Origin: Rhodococcus qingshengii
GTDB taxonomy: Bacteria > Actinomycetota > Actinomycetes > Mycobacteriales > Mycobacteriaceae
Direction: 5' to 3'
DNA length: 64,000 bases
NCBI RefSeq assembly: GCF_021025955.1
Contig: NZ_JAJNCL010000001.1
Location: 976,990 to 1,040,989 of the forward strand
The notes beneath the pieces are model-generated. The model was not told where the DNA came from. It searched no databases and saw only the letters and a list, made by a program, of their open reading frames with translations. The stretch's first letter is position 1, and every line of letters starts with the position of its first letter. The position numbers and the translations under genes are program-made. Below are positions 20,387 through 29,472 of the stretch, in pieces.

Positions 20387-22045
20387 TCACCCTTCGATCT
20401 GACGGCGGTCCTGGACCATACGGAATCGCCCAGCCACGAAGGATTCGTCGGTCAAGGTGGCGTTGCCAGCCGGGTTCAGCCCGGTGACGTGGTAGTCGCT
20501 GTACGCGGCCGCGTACTGCATCGGCATCGACGAGACGAGATTGGCCGACAGCGATGCCCCGGCGTCGGCATAGGCGGCCGCGATGTCGTCGATGGCGTTG
20601 TCGTCGGTGCAATACAGGTACGAGCTGATTGCACCGTGTTGACGGATGCTTGCTGTCGCGTGCTCGACGGCAGCGTCACGGTCCGCGCAATCGATGAGGT
20701 AGGCGACGGGTCCGAATTGCTCGCCGCCGGGCAACTGGTCGCCTCGACGTGGATCGACACGGATCAGTAACGGCGTCACAGCCCGGGCCTTCGAGTACTC
20801 AGGATGCGCGTAGGCAACCGGATTGCGCACCAGGGTTCCGTTGGTTTCAGCCTGGTTTGCAAGGGAATTGAGTGATTCGAGAGTGCTCTCCGACTGAAGT
20901 GCACCACAGATGGCAGCTGCTCGGCGGGGTGTTCCCGCCAGATCATCGATGGCTGCGCTGAGTGCGGCGACCACGTCGTTTCGGGAAACGACTCCGTCGG
21001 GTGTGAGGACGCCCGCATCGGGGATGTAGATGTTCTGGGGCGTAGTACACATCTGCCCACTGAACAGTGACAGACCGCCGGCCAAGGTCCGCATCGTCGC
21101 GGCCAGGTTCTGAACTGAATCGAGGATCACGGTGTTTACGCCGGCCGTCTCCGTGAATATGAGCGCATTCGAGACGTTGCGCTCGAGCCAGTTTCCGAAG
21201 CGCTGGCTACCTGTGAAGTCGACAATTCGAGTGGCCGGATTGGTTGCGAGGTCACCGGCGACAGGGCTCTCGGCCGTGTCGACGAGGAGCTGAACCGAAT
21301 CTGCCGGTAGGCCGGTTTCGCTGAGCACGTCCCGGATGATGCTGACGGCGAGTGCCGTTGCGAGAATCGATCGGGGATGCGGCTTCACGAGCACCGGATT
21401 GCCGGTGGCGAGGTTCGCGAGGATCGCAGGATAGGCGTTCCAGGCGGGGAACGACGCGCAGGCAATGACGAGTGCCGTGCCGAGTGGTCGGGGGCGGAAA
21501 CGCTTGCGCAGAGTCACCGGAGTCTTGCCGAACGTCTGCTGCCAGGTCACCTCGCTGGGAACACGATTCATGGCGGCCCAGGCCATTGCAACGGCCTCCA
21601 GTCCACGGTCGAGAGCGTTTGTCCCACTGCCGCTGCACGCCATGGAGAGGCTCTGGCCTGTGGTGTGGGAGGTGACGGCGGCGAACTCCGGTCCACGCTG
21701 GTGGATCCGATGCAACGCCTCGAGGCACACGCCGACACGGCGCTGGACCCCAGCGTCACGCAGGTCTGCAGCCACCCGAGCAGCGCCGGCCAAGGCTTCA
21801 TGTGCGGTGGGTGCGCTGTACGAGACGTTCAGAGGCTTTCCAGTGTACGGCGAAACCTCGTCAGCAGTGATTGTCGACGTAGAGAGGTCCGAAAGCTGCA
21901 GTACGGCACCGGCATAGGCTCCGACAAATTCGTCGGCCTGCCGGGAATCGGGTGGAGTGATGGGGGCAAATCCAGTCCATGCGGTGCGTGACAGATTGGC
22001 TTCTACTGCGGCCTGGAGTAGATCCAAATGGACTTCGAAGAACAT
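20387..22045 (-). CDS. PaaN-type aldehyde dehydrogenase
   Basis: 552 residues of the aldehyde dehydrogenase superfamily, closest in layout to PaaN of phenylacetate-linked clusters. Key elements are CASFPAWNAYPAI, LVKPHPRS, VDFTGSQRFG, the catalytic Glu in FTETAG and the catalytic Cys in FSGQMCTTPQN. It would oxidise an aldehyde with NAD(P)+. ATG 22045 follows an AGGAACG ribosome site; the frame runs open to 22273 but is rejected because it loses coding character. It is the first gene of the minus-strand operon and diverges from an acyl-CoA ligase gene. Confidence 0.85.
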   Translation of the reverse strand: MFFEVHLDLLQAAVEANLSRTAWTGFAPITPPDSRQADEFVGAYAGAVLQLSDLSTSTITADEVSPYTGKPLNVSYSAPTAHEALAGAARVAADLRDAGVQRRVGVCLEALHRIHQRGPEFAAVTSHTTGQSLSMACSGSGTNALDRGLEAVAMAWAAMNRVPSEVTWQQTFGKTPVTLRKRFRPRPLGTALVIACASFPAWNAYPAILANLATGNPVLVKPHPRSILATALAVSIIRDVLSETGLPADSVQLLVDTAESPVAGDLATNPATRIVDFTGSQRFGNWLERNVSNALIFTETAGVNTVILDSVQNLAATMRTLAGGLSLFSGQMCTTPQNIYIPDAGVLTPDGVVSRNDVVAALSAAIDDLAGTPRRAAAICGALQSESTLESLNSLANQAETNGTLVRNPVAYAHPEYSKARAVTPLLIRVDPRRGDQLPGGEQFGPVAYLIDCADRDAAVEHATASIRQHGAISSYLYCTDDNAIDDIAAAYADAGASLSANLVSSMPMQYAAAYSDYHVTGLNPAGNATLTDESFVAGRFRMVQDRRQIEG

Positions 22046-22368
22046 GAACACTCGTTCCTGTCGGCGGCAAATACAACTCAGGGTTAGAAATGGCACAGAG
22101 TTCGATTGAGTGCAGCCAGCTACTCGCGGGGCCTGTGTGTGGATCGGCTCACTGCACGAATCAGATGCTACTACCGCTAATGAAGTTAATCCAGTGAGTC
22201 TATCGTTGTCAACGATCCGTCCTGAAATGCCTTGCGTGACAGATAGTCGCTGGTCTACTTGGCGAATTGTCAACTGTCCTGGGCTTCGCAGGCGAAACGC
22301 AGTTGCGGTACCGGCCCTCCTCGTTGTCTACTTCAATAAGTGTAGTTAACTGGAGGGATCGAGTTCGA
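22046..22368. promoter_or_regulatory. Divergent control region with palindromes
   Basis: This 323-base AT-richer spacer separates two divergent catabolic operons. A perfect palindrome ATCGTTG-T-CAACGAT lies at 22202-22216, and an 8-base palindrome AGTTAACT at 22344-22351, just ahead of a GGAGGG ribosome site for the plus-strand ligase. The first is a good operator candidate, perhaps for the HxlR-type regulator encoded at 26349-27281. Confidence 0.45.
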
Positions 22369-23931
22369 ATGTCAATCGAAAATGTGGTGCGTGGTGCAGC
22401 ATGCAAGTACGGCCCCGAAGTGGCCGTGGAAGACGACGAAGGTTCACTGACGTTCTCTCAACTGTCCGACCGAGTACACCAACTGGCAGTCGGACTCGAC
22501 AAAGTCGGGGTTTCACCTGGCGATAGAGTCCTCGTACTTCTGCCCAACTCCGTTGCATCAGTCGAGGTTGACCTCGCCTTGACTGTCGGGGGATACATAC
22601 GAGTTGCACTCAACCCACGTGTCGGCGAACGGGACTGGGCAAGAATCGAACAAGACTGCGCTCCTCGTGCGTTGATCTTCGACCCGAGGGTTGACGGAGC
22701 GACCGATTTCGTGTCACGGTCGACGGCCGAGGTAGTAATCGAGGTGCAAGGAAGTGGCAGCGCGCGGCCCACACTCGATGAAATTATTGCCGATGCACCG
22801 TTCGGTGCCTCCCTCGGAACCCTCGACCCTGCATCCCTATGCGCTCTGCATTACTCGTCCGGTACAACAGGTGTACCAAAAGGAGCGCAACGGTCACACG
22901 CGAACCGGCTCGCATCGCTGCGCGCAATGCGCGAGCACGTGCTCGAAGGCAGCCTCGACGGACTGGAACCTTCTGTGTTCATCCATGCCGGACCCGTGAT
23001 CCATACGAGCGGACTGTTCGTCCTCCCACTCCTCGAGGCAGGCGGCCGTCAAGTGCTTCTCGATCATCCTCATCCCGAGGACATGATCGATGCCATCGAA
23101 AAGCATGGTGGGACACACACCGCGCTGGTGCCTACCGTCGTAGCACGCTTGTTGGATTTCGATGACGCACAACTCGCGCCGATGCGCCGCCTGCGCATGC
23201 TCGCCTATGCGGGCGCGCCGATGCCCGTCGAGCATCTCCGTCAGGCATACCATCGGATCACGCCGAATCTCGTACAGTACTACGGGATGGTCGAAGCGAT
23301 TCCGCCGTTGACCGTACTCACCACAGCTGATCACCGCCGGGGTGTGACGGAGGACGCGGACGTGCTCCACTCGGTCGGGAAACCCTGCACGGGAGTCGAA
23401 ATCGAGTTCTGCGACGGCGGCGAGACCGTCGCGGACGGCCAGATCGGCGAACTCGTGGTCAGCGGACCTTCAGTGAGCCCGGGATACCACAACGCCGAAA
23501 CACGAACCGACCTCGGAAAAAGTCATGACAAAGGACTCCTGTACTCCGGCGACCTCGGATTCCGTGCGACCAACGGTTACCTCCATCTGACCGGTCGCAG
23601 TAAGGACATGATCATTACCGGCGGATACAACGTCTATCCGAGAGAGATCGAAGAGGAGCTCTCCGCGATACCCGGAATCAAAGACGTTGTCGTCATTGGC
23701 CTTCCAGACCCCCTCTGGGGTCAGCGTATCGTCGCGGCGTACACCGTCGAATCCACCACGACGATCGACGAACCGAGTGCCATGGCCGAATGCCGACGCC
23801 GACTTCCCGACTTCAAACGTCCCAAGTCCGTTCACCACGTCGACGATCTTCCCCTGACACCGTTGGGGAAGATCGACAGGGTCAGTGCAACGCGACTGCT
23901 CGAGCAACTCACGCAGAAAGCCACTGCGTGA
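22369..23931 (+). CDS. AMP-dependent fatty-acid/aryl-CoA ligase
   Basis: 520 residues, ANL superfamily. Motifs: LHYSSGTTGVPKGAQRSH (A3), YYGMVEAIPPL (A5), LLYSGDLGFR (A7), LTGRSKDMIITGGYNVYPREIEE (A8) and PLGKIDRV (A10 Lys). It activates a carboxylic acid to its CoA ester. ATG 22369 follows GGAGGG; the frame extends to 22267 without coding support. It is first in a plus-strand pair with the nitronate-monooxygenase-like gene 66 bases downstream and diverges from the PaaN operon, suggesting one inducible catabolic unit. Confidence 0.87.
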   Translation: MSIENVVRGAACKYGPEVAVEDDEGSLTFSQLSDRVHQLAVGLDKVGVSPGDRVLVLLPNSVASVEVDLALTVGGYIRVALNPRVGERDWARIEQDCAPRALIFDPRVDGATDFVSRSTAEVVIEVQGSGSARPTLDEIIADAPFGASLGTLDPASLCALHYSSGTTGVPKGAQRSHANRLASLRAMREHVLEGSLDGLEPSVFIHAGPVIHTSGLFVLPLLEAGGRQVLLDHPHPEDMIDAIEKHGGTHTALVPTVVARLLDFDDAQLAPMRRLRMLAYAGAPMPVEHLRQAYHRITPNLVQYYGMVEAIPPLTVLTTADHRRGVTEDADVLHSVGKPCTGVEIEFCDGGETVADGQIGELVVSGPSVSPGYHNAETRTDLGKSHDKGLLYSGDLGFRATNGYLHLTGRSKDMIITGGYNVYPREIEEELSAIPGIKDVVVIGLPDPLWGQRIVAAYTVESTTTIDEPSAMAECRRRLPDFKRPKSVHHVDDLPLTPLGKIDRVSATRLLEQLTQKATA

Positions 23932-23997
23932 TCGGAAACGACATGCAGTGGTTGAACCCGACATCTGAACCCGAAACCATCTCTTAAGTAGGTACCA

Positions 23998-24966
23998 ATG
24001 AACAGCCCGATCCTCACTTCCCTCCGTCTCCCCATCGTGGCCGCGCCGATGTTCTTGGTCTCGGGACCCGACCTCGTCGTCTCGGCATGTCAATCAGGCG
24101 TCATCGGTTCCTTTCCCACGCAGAACTGCCGGACCCTCGACGACCTCGACAGTTGGATGGGATCGATAACCGATCGCCTCGGTATTGGCGCAAACGGTTC
24201 CACCAACCCTGCTCCGTGGGCCGCGAACCTTGTAACCCACAGCAGCAACCAACGTCTCGCGGATGACCTTCGTCTCATCGCCGAATACAAGCCCAAGTTG
24301 GTCATTACAGCTCTCGGTTCCCCGAAGCCTGTAATGGACGTCGTGAAGGGTTACGGCGGCATCGTGATCGCGGACGTCGTCAACATGACACTTGCGCACA
24401 AAGCAGCAGATGCGGGAGTCGACGGTATGGCGTGCGTATCCGCAGGGGCGGGTGGACACACCGGCCATCTCTCCCCTTTCGCCTTCACGTCAGCCGTCCG
24501 CGAGTTCTTCGACGGCATGATCATCATTGGCGGCGGAATCAGCGACGGCTTCGGAGTTGCGGGCGCCATCACCGCGGGTGCTGATCTCGTATACATGGGA
24601 ACTCGCTTCCTAGCGGCGGAAGAGAGCATGGCGCAGCAGGCGTACAAGCAGATGATCGTCGACAGCGGCCCCGATGATCTTGTCGTGAGTGCGTCTGTCA
24701 CCGGCACTCCGGCCTCCTGGTTGAAACCCAGTCTGATTGCGGCTGGACTGGACCCCGACAACCTTGCGCCGCTGACCGTGGAGAAGAACTACACGGCGGG
24801 TGGTGGATCGCTCAAGCGGTGGAAGGACGTGTGGGCGGCCGGTCAGGGACTGCAGACTATCCATGCGGTCGAGCCGGTGAGCAAAATAGTCGATCAGATT
24901 GCTGCGGAGTACGGCACTGCGCTGCAGCGGATTTCGGACGGACGTCCGGTGAGCGCCGGGGTCTGA
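23998..24966 (+). CDS. Nitronate monooxygenase/2-nitropropane dioxygenase-like flavoprotein
   Basis: 322 residues forming a TIM barrel that binds FMN. Typical motifs are LPIVAAPMFLVSGP at the start, the AGAGGHTG phosphate/substrate loop, and GGGISDG and YMGTRFLA for FMN phosphate binding. Class members oxidise nitronates, but many relatives are enoyl-ACP reductases or uncharacterised oxidoreductases. A His in the AGGHTG loop supports catalysis. It is downstream of the acyl-CoA ligase in the same direction. In this setting an oxidoreductase step on a CoA ester is as likely as nitronate oxidation. Confidence 0.8.
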   Translation: MNSPILTSLRLPIVAAPMFLVSGPDLVVSACQSGVIGSFPTQNCRTLDDLDSWMGSITDRLGIGANGSTNPAPWAANLVTHSSNQRLADDLRLIAEYKPKLVITALGSPKPVMDVVKGYGGIVIADVVNMTLAHKAADAGVDGMACVSAGAGGHTGHLSPFAFTSAVREFFDGMIIIGGGISDGFGVAGAITAGADLVYMGTRFLAAEESMAQQAYKQMIVDSGPDDLVVSASVTGTPASWLKPSLIAAGLDPDNLAPLTVEKNYTAGGGSLKRWKDVWAAGQGLQTIHAVEPVSKIVDQIAAEYGTALQRISDGRPVSAGV

Positions 24967-25054
24967 CGGCGTCGAATCGGTCGACAAGGCGGGCCAGAAT
25001 GCTGTGCATTCCGGCTCGCCCTGCCGTTGAAACGATCTCGATACCTCGGGGCCC

Positions 25055-26248
25055 CTACACTTCAACTACGACGGCGATTCCCTGGCCTACGCCGATGCAC
25101 GCAGTCGCGATACCGATCCCGCCGCCCATACGGCGAAGGTGCCGCATACAGTCGACGACGAGTCTCGCGGCAGATGCCCCGAGTGGATGCCCCAGCGCGA
25201 TAGCTCCCCCAAAGGGATTTACTCGATCCACCGGTATCTGCGACAACTCGCGTAGGCAGGACAGCACCATCGCTGCAAATGCCTCATTGATCTCGAGTAC
25301 CCGAATGTCTGCGAAGTTGAGGTTCAAGCGGTCCATCGCCTTGTGTACTGCGGCCACCGGTGCCAGTGCAAAACGTTGAGGTTCCACGCCAACAACCGCC
25401 GAGGTCAAGATTCGTCCCAGCGGCTCAACCCCTAGATCGTTTGCGCTAGAACGAGTTCCTACAAGTGCGGCCGTTGCGCCGTCGCTGATAGGTGATGAAT
25501 TTCCCGCTGTCACAGAGCCTCCCGTGGAGAACGCCGGACGTAACGAGGCGAGTTTTTGCATGCTTGTCTGTCGAATCAACTCATCACATTCGAGGCCGGA
25601 CAACGGATCCACGAATCCAGTATGGACACCGTCCGACCATGCCTTTGATGCCAGTTCGTGCGACCTCAGGGCCCACGCATCCTGCTCTTCCCTGCCGACA
25701 CCTCTCTCGTCGGCGATCAACTCGGCTGAACGCCCAAGAGTTTCCACCCAGGGCTGCGGGAATTGAGGATTCACCATCCTCCATCCCACCGTCGTCGAGA
25801 CCAGCTCGACGGAACGCGGAAATGCGGAATCCACGGGAGGCAGCACGAAGGGCGCTCGGCTCATGCTCTCTGAGCCCCCGGCCAGATACAGATTGCCTTC
25901 GCCTACAGCTACACGCCGAGCGGCCGACGCGAGGGCTTCTGCACCGGATCCGCACAGTCTGTTGACCGAGACGCCGGGGATACTCGTCGGAAGACCCGCA
26001 AGAAGCGTAGCCATTCTCGCTATGTTCCGGTTGTCCTCACCGGCGCCGTTTGCATTACCCCACAAGACATCCTCAATGCCGGCAGCATCAAAATCTGGGT
26101 ACCGGGCGATCAAAGAGGCAATGGGCAACGCGGCGAGATCGTCGGCACGTATGTGCGCCAAGGATCCTCGCGCCGCACCGAACGGCGTCCGAGCTGCATC
26201 GATCACCCACGGCGCGGAATCTCCAGCGCCGAATGTATTGCTTTTCAT
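25055..26248 (-). CDS. Acetyl-CoA acyltransferase (thiolase, PcaF/PaaE-like)
   Basis: 397 residues with all thiolase motifs: VNRLCGSGAEAL (nucleophile Cys), EINEAFAAMVL, GHPLGASAARL and the C-terminal ACIGVGQG with the second Cys. It would cleave a 3-oxoacyl-CoA to acetyl-CoA and a shortened acyl-CoA, the last step of a beta-oxidation-like route; similarity to 3-oxoadipyl-CoA thiolases is suggested by the start region. It is transcribed in the same direction as the upstream HxlR-type regulator gene. In contrast to the thiolase at 19186-20382, it looks fully catalytic. Confidence 0.87.
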   Translation of the reverse strand: MKSNTFGAGDSAPWVIDAARTPFGAARGSLAHIRADDLAALPIASLIARYPDFDAAGIEDVLWGNANGAGEDNRNIARMATLLAGLPTSIPGVSVNRLCGSGAEALASAARRVAVGEGNLYLAGGSESMSRAPFVLPPVDSAFPRSVELVSTTVGWRMVNPQFPQPWVETLGRSAELIADERGVGREEQDAWALRSHELASKAWSDGVHTGFVDPLSGLECDELIRQTSMQKLASLRPAFSTGGSVTAGNSSPISDGATAALVGTRSSANDLGVEPLGRILTSAVVGVEPQRFALAPVAAVHKAMDRLNLNFADIRVLEINEAFAAMVLSCLRELSQIPVDRVNPFGGAIALGHPLGASAARLVVDCMRHLRRMGGGIGIATACIGVGQGIAVVVEV

Positions 26249-26348
26249 GCGAAGTCGTCTTTCGTGAGTGTGGTATTCGGCTAGTGAAGAACCTAGGAGA
26301 TGTGGACAGACTTCTGTAGTTGAAGGTCAATGGTGAGGTAGCTGTCGG

Positions 26349-27281
26349 CTACTGTGCTCTAACGTGATCGAACCGCACGCTGGTCCGGTTAAGCCGACTA
26401 TTGCAGCCACGGCACTTCAATACCGGTTCCACGAGCGCGTCGCACAACCGGTGACGGATAACAAGGCCTCGCCCCGTCGCATCAGGAAATGCCTGTCCCG
26501 ACCACCAGATGAACGACGCGTACACGCCGAACAAGTCCATGCCGCGGGCAGTCAGTCGATACTGCTGCCCAGGTTCGCACTTGCGGAGAATGTCAGCCGC
26601 GCACAGTCGGCTGAGTCGATCGGTGAGAGTCGTGGGAGAAACATCCAGGGCCGCTCTGAAATCGCCGAACCGTCTGGCACCGGCCAGTGCATACCCGGTC
26701 ACGAGAGCACTCCAGCGATCCCCGATAGCTTCCATCACCGTATTGAACTGCATGTCCCCGCGCTGTGCGGGCTCGCTTGGAAGTCGACTCGAACGTCGAC
26801 GGGCACCCGATGTCGATGACCAGACTGCGTCCGATTCTATCTCCACAACGGTGTTGCGTGCGCTGATGTGGTTATCGCATTCCCAACAAACCACAACTGC
26901 AGGTCCACGGTGTCCGCACTGCTCATGAACCAACTCAGGTTCCCCGGCTCCTTCTGCGGTCCATTCGCGCTGCCAACCCCACAAGCAGACAAGGATCTGC
27001 CACGTCGACAATCCCAACTCGGTGAGTTGGTATTCGTATCGCTCCGGAGTGTCCGGTTGCGGTACTCGGTGGAATACGCCCCGTAGGACAAGGGCATTGA
27101 GCCGGTCGGCCAGTATCGCAGGCGGCGCACCCGTGTGTTCGAGCCACTGATTGAACCGGCACGTTCGCTCGAGAAAAGCGTCCCGCAACACCGCAAGTGT
27201 GAGTCGATCGCCCAGAAGCTCGAATGTCGCTGACGTTGCGTTCACGATGTCAGAATTCTCTAGATTAAGGTCGATCGTCAC
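26349..27281 (-). CDS. Regulator with two tandem HxlR winged-helix domains
   Basis: 310 residues. Residues 15-105 are one HxlR-type winged helix (ATFELLGDRLTLAVLRDAF, ILADRLNALVLRGVF) and residues 180-275 a second (VMEAIGDRWSALVTGYAL, TTLTDRLSRLCAADIL). Each is followed by a Cys pair (CGHRG..CWEC after the first, CRGC at the C-terminus) that could bind zinc. Usual HxlR regulators are single-domain dimers, so this is a covalent dimer. It is adjacent to and co-directional with the thiolase gene and probably controls the surrounding catabolic genes. Confidence 0.82.
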   Translation of the reverse strand: MTIDLNLENSDIVNATSATFELLGDRLTLAVLRDAFLERTCRFNQWLEHTGAPPAILADRLNALVLRGVFHRVPQPDTPERYEYQLTELGLSTWQILVCLWGWQREWTAEGAGEPELVHEQCGHRGPAVVVCWECDNHISARNTVVEIESDAVWSSTSGARRRSSRLPSEPAQRGDMQFNTVMEAIGDRWSALVTGYALAGARRFGDFRAALDVSPTTLTDRLSRLCAADILRKCEPGQQYRLTARGMDLFGVYASFIWWSGQAFPDATGRGLVIRHRLCDALVEPVLKCRGCNSRLNRTSVRFDHVRAQ

Positions 27282-27799
27282 TACAGCTCATTCCTCGAAG
27301 TCTGAACGCATCGTTCCTGACGCAAACTGGACAGGACTGCTGACCATGATTGCAACGAAATGACAGTCCACCACATAATTTGCCAAAATTCCCGCGTAGT
27401 CGAGTTGGGCGGTCCCGTCGCGATCTTGCGGATCGTGACGTTCGAACGCCTCCGTAATTCGATACGGTAACTGTACTACAATTGGTTTCTGCGCTTTGGT
27501 TCGCTTGTGATTGTCCGTTTGACCGTCGGCCACCCGTAGCGATTCGCCAAAAACTAGCGCAACTCTTGCTCTTCGAGAGCTTTGAAAATGGCGTCGTTTC
27601 GACTGATCTCGACGTTGCTGGCATTGCACGTGTCCAGAGGAGCAGGATGTGGTCGATGGTGGTTCGGTGCGGCGCAGGTGAATGGCCGCCACCTTCGCCT
27701 GGCCCGAAGGCGAGATTGAAGGCCCACACGTCCAGTACTGGAGCGCCAGACCTGACCAGCACGCCTCTCCCAGATCTCCAATACCTTTCCCGCACAACT
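27282..27799. other. Region without recognisable gene
   Basis: About 520 bases upstream of the HxlR gene and downstream of a truncated IS. Overlapping open frames on the minus strand have no start, motif or composition that looks coding. It may contain the HxlR promoter near 27290-27480; no clear operator was found. Confidence 0.5.
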
Positions 27800-28429
27800 C
27801 TTACCAGCAGCTCTCATCAGCAATTCGATGCAGCCGTGTCCAACAGCAATACCGTGGCCAAGGGTGAGTTCGCGTGGATGCGCTGCGCACCGTAGGTGCC
27901 ATGCGAGGCGGTATGAACCTCGGTGATCAGCTGGGTCAGCCAGGCATGTCGCAGTGAGCGTTCCGAGGATGGCCGGTTTCGCCACTCGCAGAAACCGGAC
28001 TCCGACACGTCCAGAATTCGGCATGAGGTCTGGACGGGTAGTCCTTCCTTGGCTATCACTTCGATCGCTTCGAATCGCCTTTTAGGCCGCCACCGACTTC
28101 AGCAGTTCCGTGGAGCGTTTGGCAATGGCAAGTTCGGTTTCCGGCTCGGCGACACGACGACGGGCAGCGGCGAGTTCGGCGCTCTCGATCAAGCTCAGGC
28201 CCGGTTTCTGTCCGGTGTCGATGAGCTCTTGGCCCAAGCCAGTTGTAGATCGTCTGGTCTGTGACAGCGAGATCCGAGGTGACGTCGGCGACCGTGCGTC
28301 CTGGCTTCAACAGATCGAGGACTTTTCGGTGGAACTCGGGCGGATAGCGTCGGGGCATCGTGGACCTCTCTCGGGTGCATCAATGCCTGAAGTAAAACAA
28401 ACGAACTCCGGGAAACTCGGGGTACATCA
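27800..28429 (-). mobile_element. Truncated IS3-type element, copy 1
   Basis: The element end at about 28429 carries TGATGTACCCCGAGTTTCCCGG. Reading leftwards, orfA starts at ATG 28358 (MPRRYPPEFHRKVLDLL) with an HTH, then shifts frame near 28220 (YNWLGQELIDTGQK continuation); orfB starts near 28059 (IAKEGLPVQTSCRILDVSESGF) and is again frameshifted near 27875 before ending around 27800 (CIELLMRAAG). The DDE catalytic region is absent. A second copy in the opposite orientation begins at 58475. The element is not mobile by itself. Confidence 0.8.
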
Positions 28430-28513
28430 AAGGGGTATTTCGGTCTAAGCGAAGGGCTACTGCGGGTGAACTTCATCGAGGCTGAGCGGCTCACGAGGCG
28501 GAAAGCGCGGGAC

Positions 28514-28696
28514 CTACCGCTCCTGAGGGTCAATGGCACCGATGCACCCGTTTGGGCAGTCCACAAACCCTTCTTTGGTGGCGACGGGTGTCGGGTACGG
28601 ATCGGCGTAGAACTCGAGCACCGTGATCGTGAGGGGTCGGCCGCCGTGGGTGCAGTTGCGGCCGTGTTCGGTCACGACGACGGGGACGGTGCTCAT
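28514..28696 (-). CDS. Small Cys-containing protein, paralogue of the 30563-30760 gene
   Basis: 60 residues from ATG 28696. It begins MSTVPVVVTEHGRNCTHG and continues with GRPLTITVLEFYADPYPTP and EGFVDCPNGCIGAI. It shares most residues with a second small gene 2 kb away, and the shared coding pattern on the minus strand supports that both are real. Three Cys, two of them in CPNGC, could bind a metal or form disulfides. The family is not recognised. It faces a small three-helix protein gene. Confidence 0.6.
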   Translation of the reverse strand: MSTVPVVVTEHGRNCTHGGRPLTITVLEFYADPYPTPVATKEGFVDCPNGCIGAIDPQER

Positions 28697-28879
28697 GGTT
28701 TGAGGGTAGGAGATTTCCTGAACGTCGCATCCTGGTTCCGTGCACCGGTCGCCGGTTGGGGCGATCTGCCGGCCGGGTTCGACTCGTGGCAGCACGGAGG
28801 TACTACGTGCTGGCCGTTCTCCGCAGCCGAAGTTGTCTTTCCTGTTGAACTATGGGCAGGTGTGGCGCAGTATTTACAG

Positions 28880-29083
28880 ATGAAGACCGAAGAGGGAGAG
28901 CGTCTGATCGCTCATGCGGTGACGCGGTTGTCTGCGAAGTATCCGTCGATATCGGCTGATGTCGTTGCGGACGCTGTGGCGTCTGCTCATGCTCATTTCG
29001 ACGGCCACAAGGTGCGTGATTTCGTTCTTCTGCTCGTCGAGCGCATGGCGGGGGAGAAACTTTCCTCGCTGGTCCCGTCTTAG
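28880..29083 (+). CDS. Small three-helix-bundle dimerisation-type protein
   Basis: 67 residues from ATG 28880 (MKTEEGERLIAHAVTRLSAKYPSI). The helical pattern with VTRLSAKYP, VADAVASAHAHFDG and VRDFVLLLVERMAGEKL matches small actinobacterial proteins and N-terminal domains often placed before phosphatase or regulator domains, described as three-helix bundle dimerisation domains. The role is unknown, presumably protein-protein contact. It is directly followed, after 5 bases, by another small gene, and then by a CorA channel in the same direction. Confidence 0.65.
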   Translation: MKTEEGERLIAHAVTRLSAKYPSISADVVADAVASAHAHFDGHKVRDFVLLLVERMAGEKLSSLVPS

Positions 29084-29088
29084 CGGAC

Positions 29089-29370
29089 GTGTCCGCGGCA
29101 GACGAGTCCGATATTGCGCAGGCGAGAGTGTTTCTGGCGCTGTTGAATTCGGAGATCGACGAACTGTCGGAGCGTATCGAATCCACGCTGCGACTGGTGT
29201 GGGGTACTCGTCCGGGCGCACCTGGGTTGGCGTCGGCGGCGCGCACCGATGCGGCGGCTCTGCGTAAGGACCTTCATCGGGTGCATGCACTGGTCGAGCA
29301 ATTGATACGCCGCTTTCCTGCGGCCAATGTTCCCGCTGATGTGCCTGCCGCACATTCTTTCCGCAGCTGA
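29089..29370 (+). CDS. Small helical protein of unknown function
   Basis: 93 residues from GTG 29089, five bases after the previous stop. It is predicted to be mainly helical with a coiled-coil-like stretch (FLALLNSEIDELSERIESTL and LRKDLHRVHALVEQLI). No family is recognised. The close spacing suggests a small operon with the upstream three-helix protein and perhaps the downstream CorA gene. Confidence 0.6.
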   Translation: MSAADESDIAQARVFLALLNSEIDELSERIESTLRLVWGTRPGAPGLASAARTDAAALRKDLHRVHALVEQLIRRFPAANVPADVPAAHSFRS

Positions 29371-29472
29371 TCGGTTTCCGGCGCAGCGCTCATCACCCTC
29401 GGTGCGCGGTCAGCCGCTATTCTGAATCGCCCCCGTCGTCGGAGGCCTGCGCAGATTCGGAGGGTAAACGGT

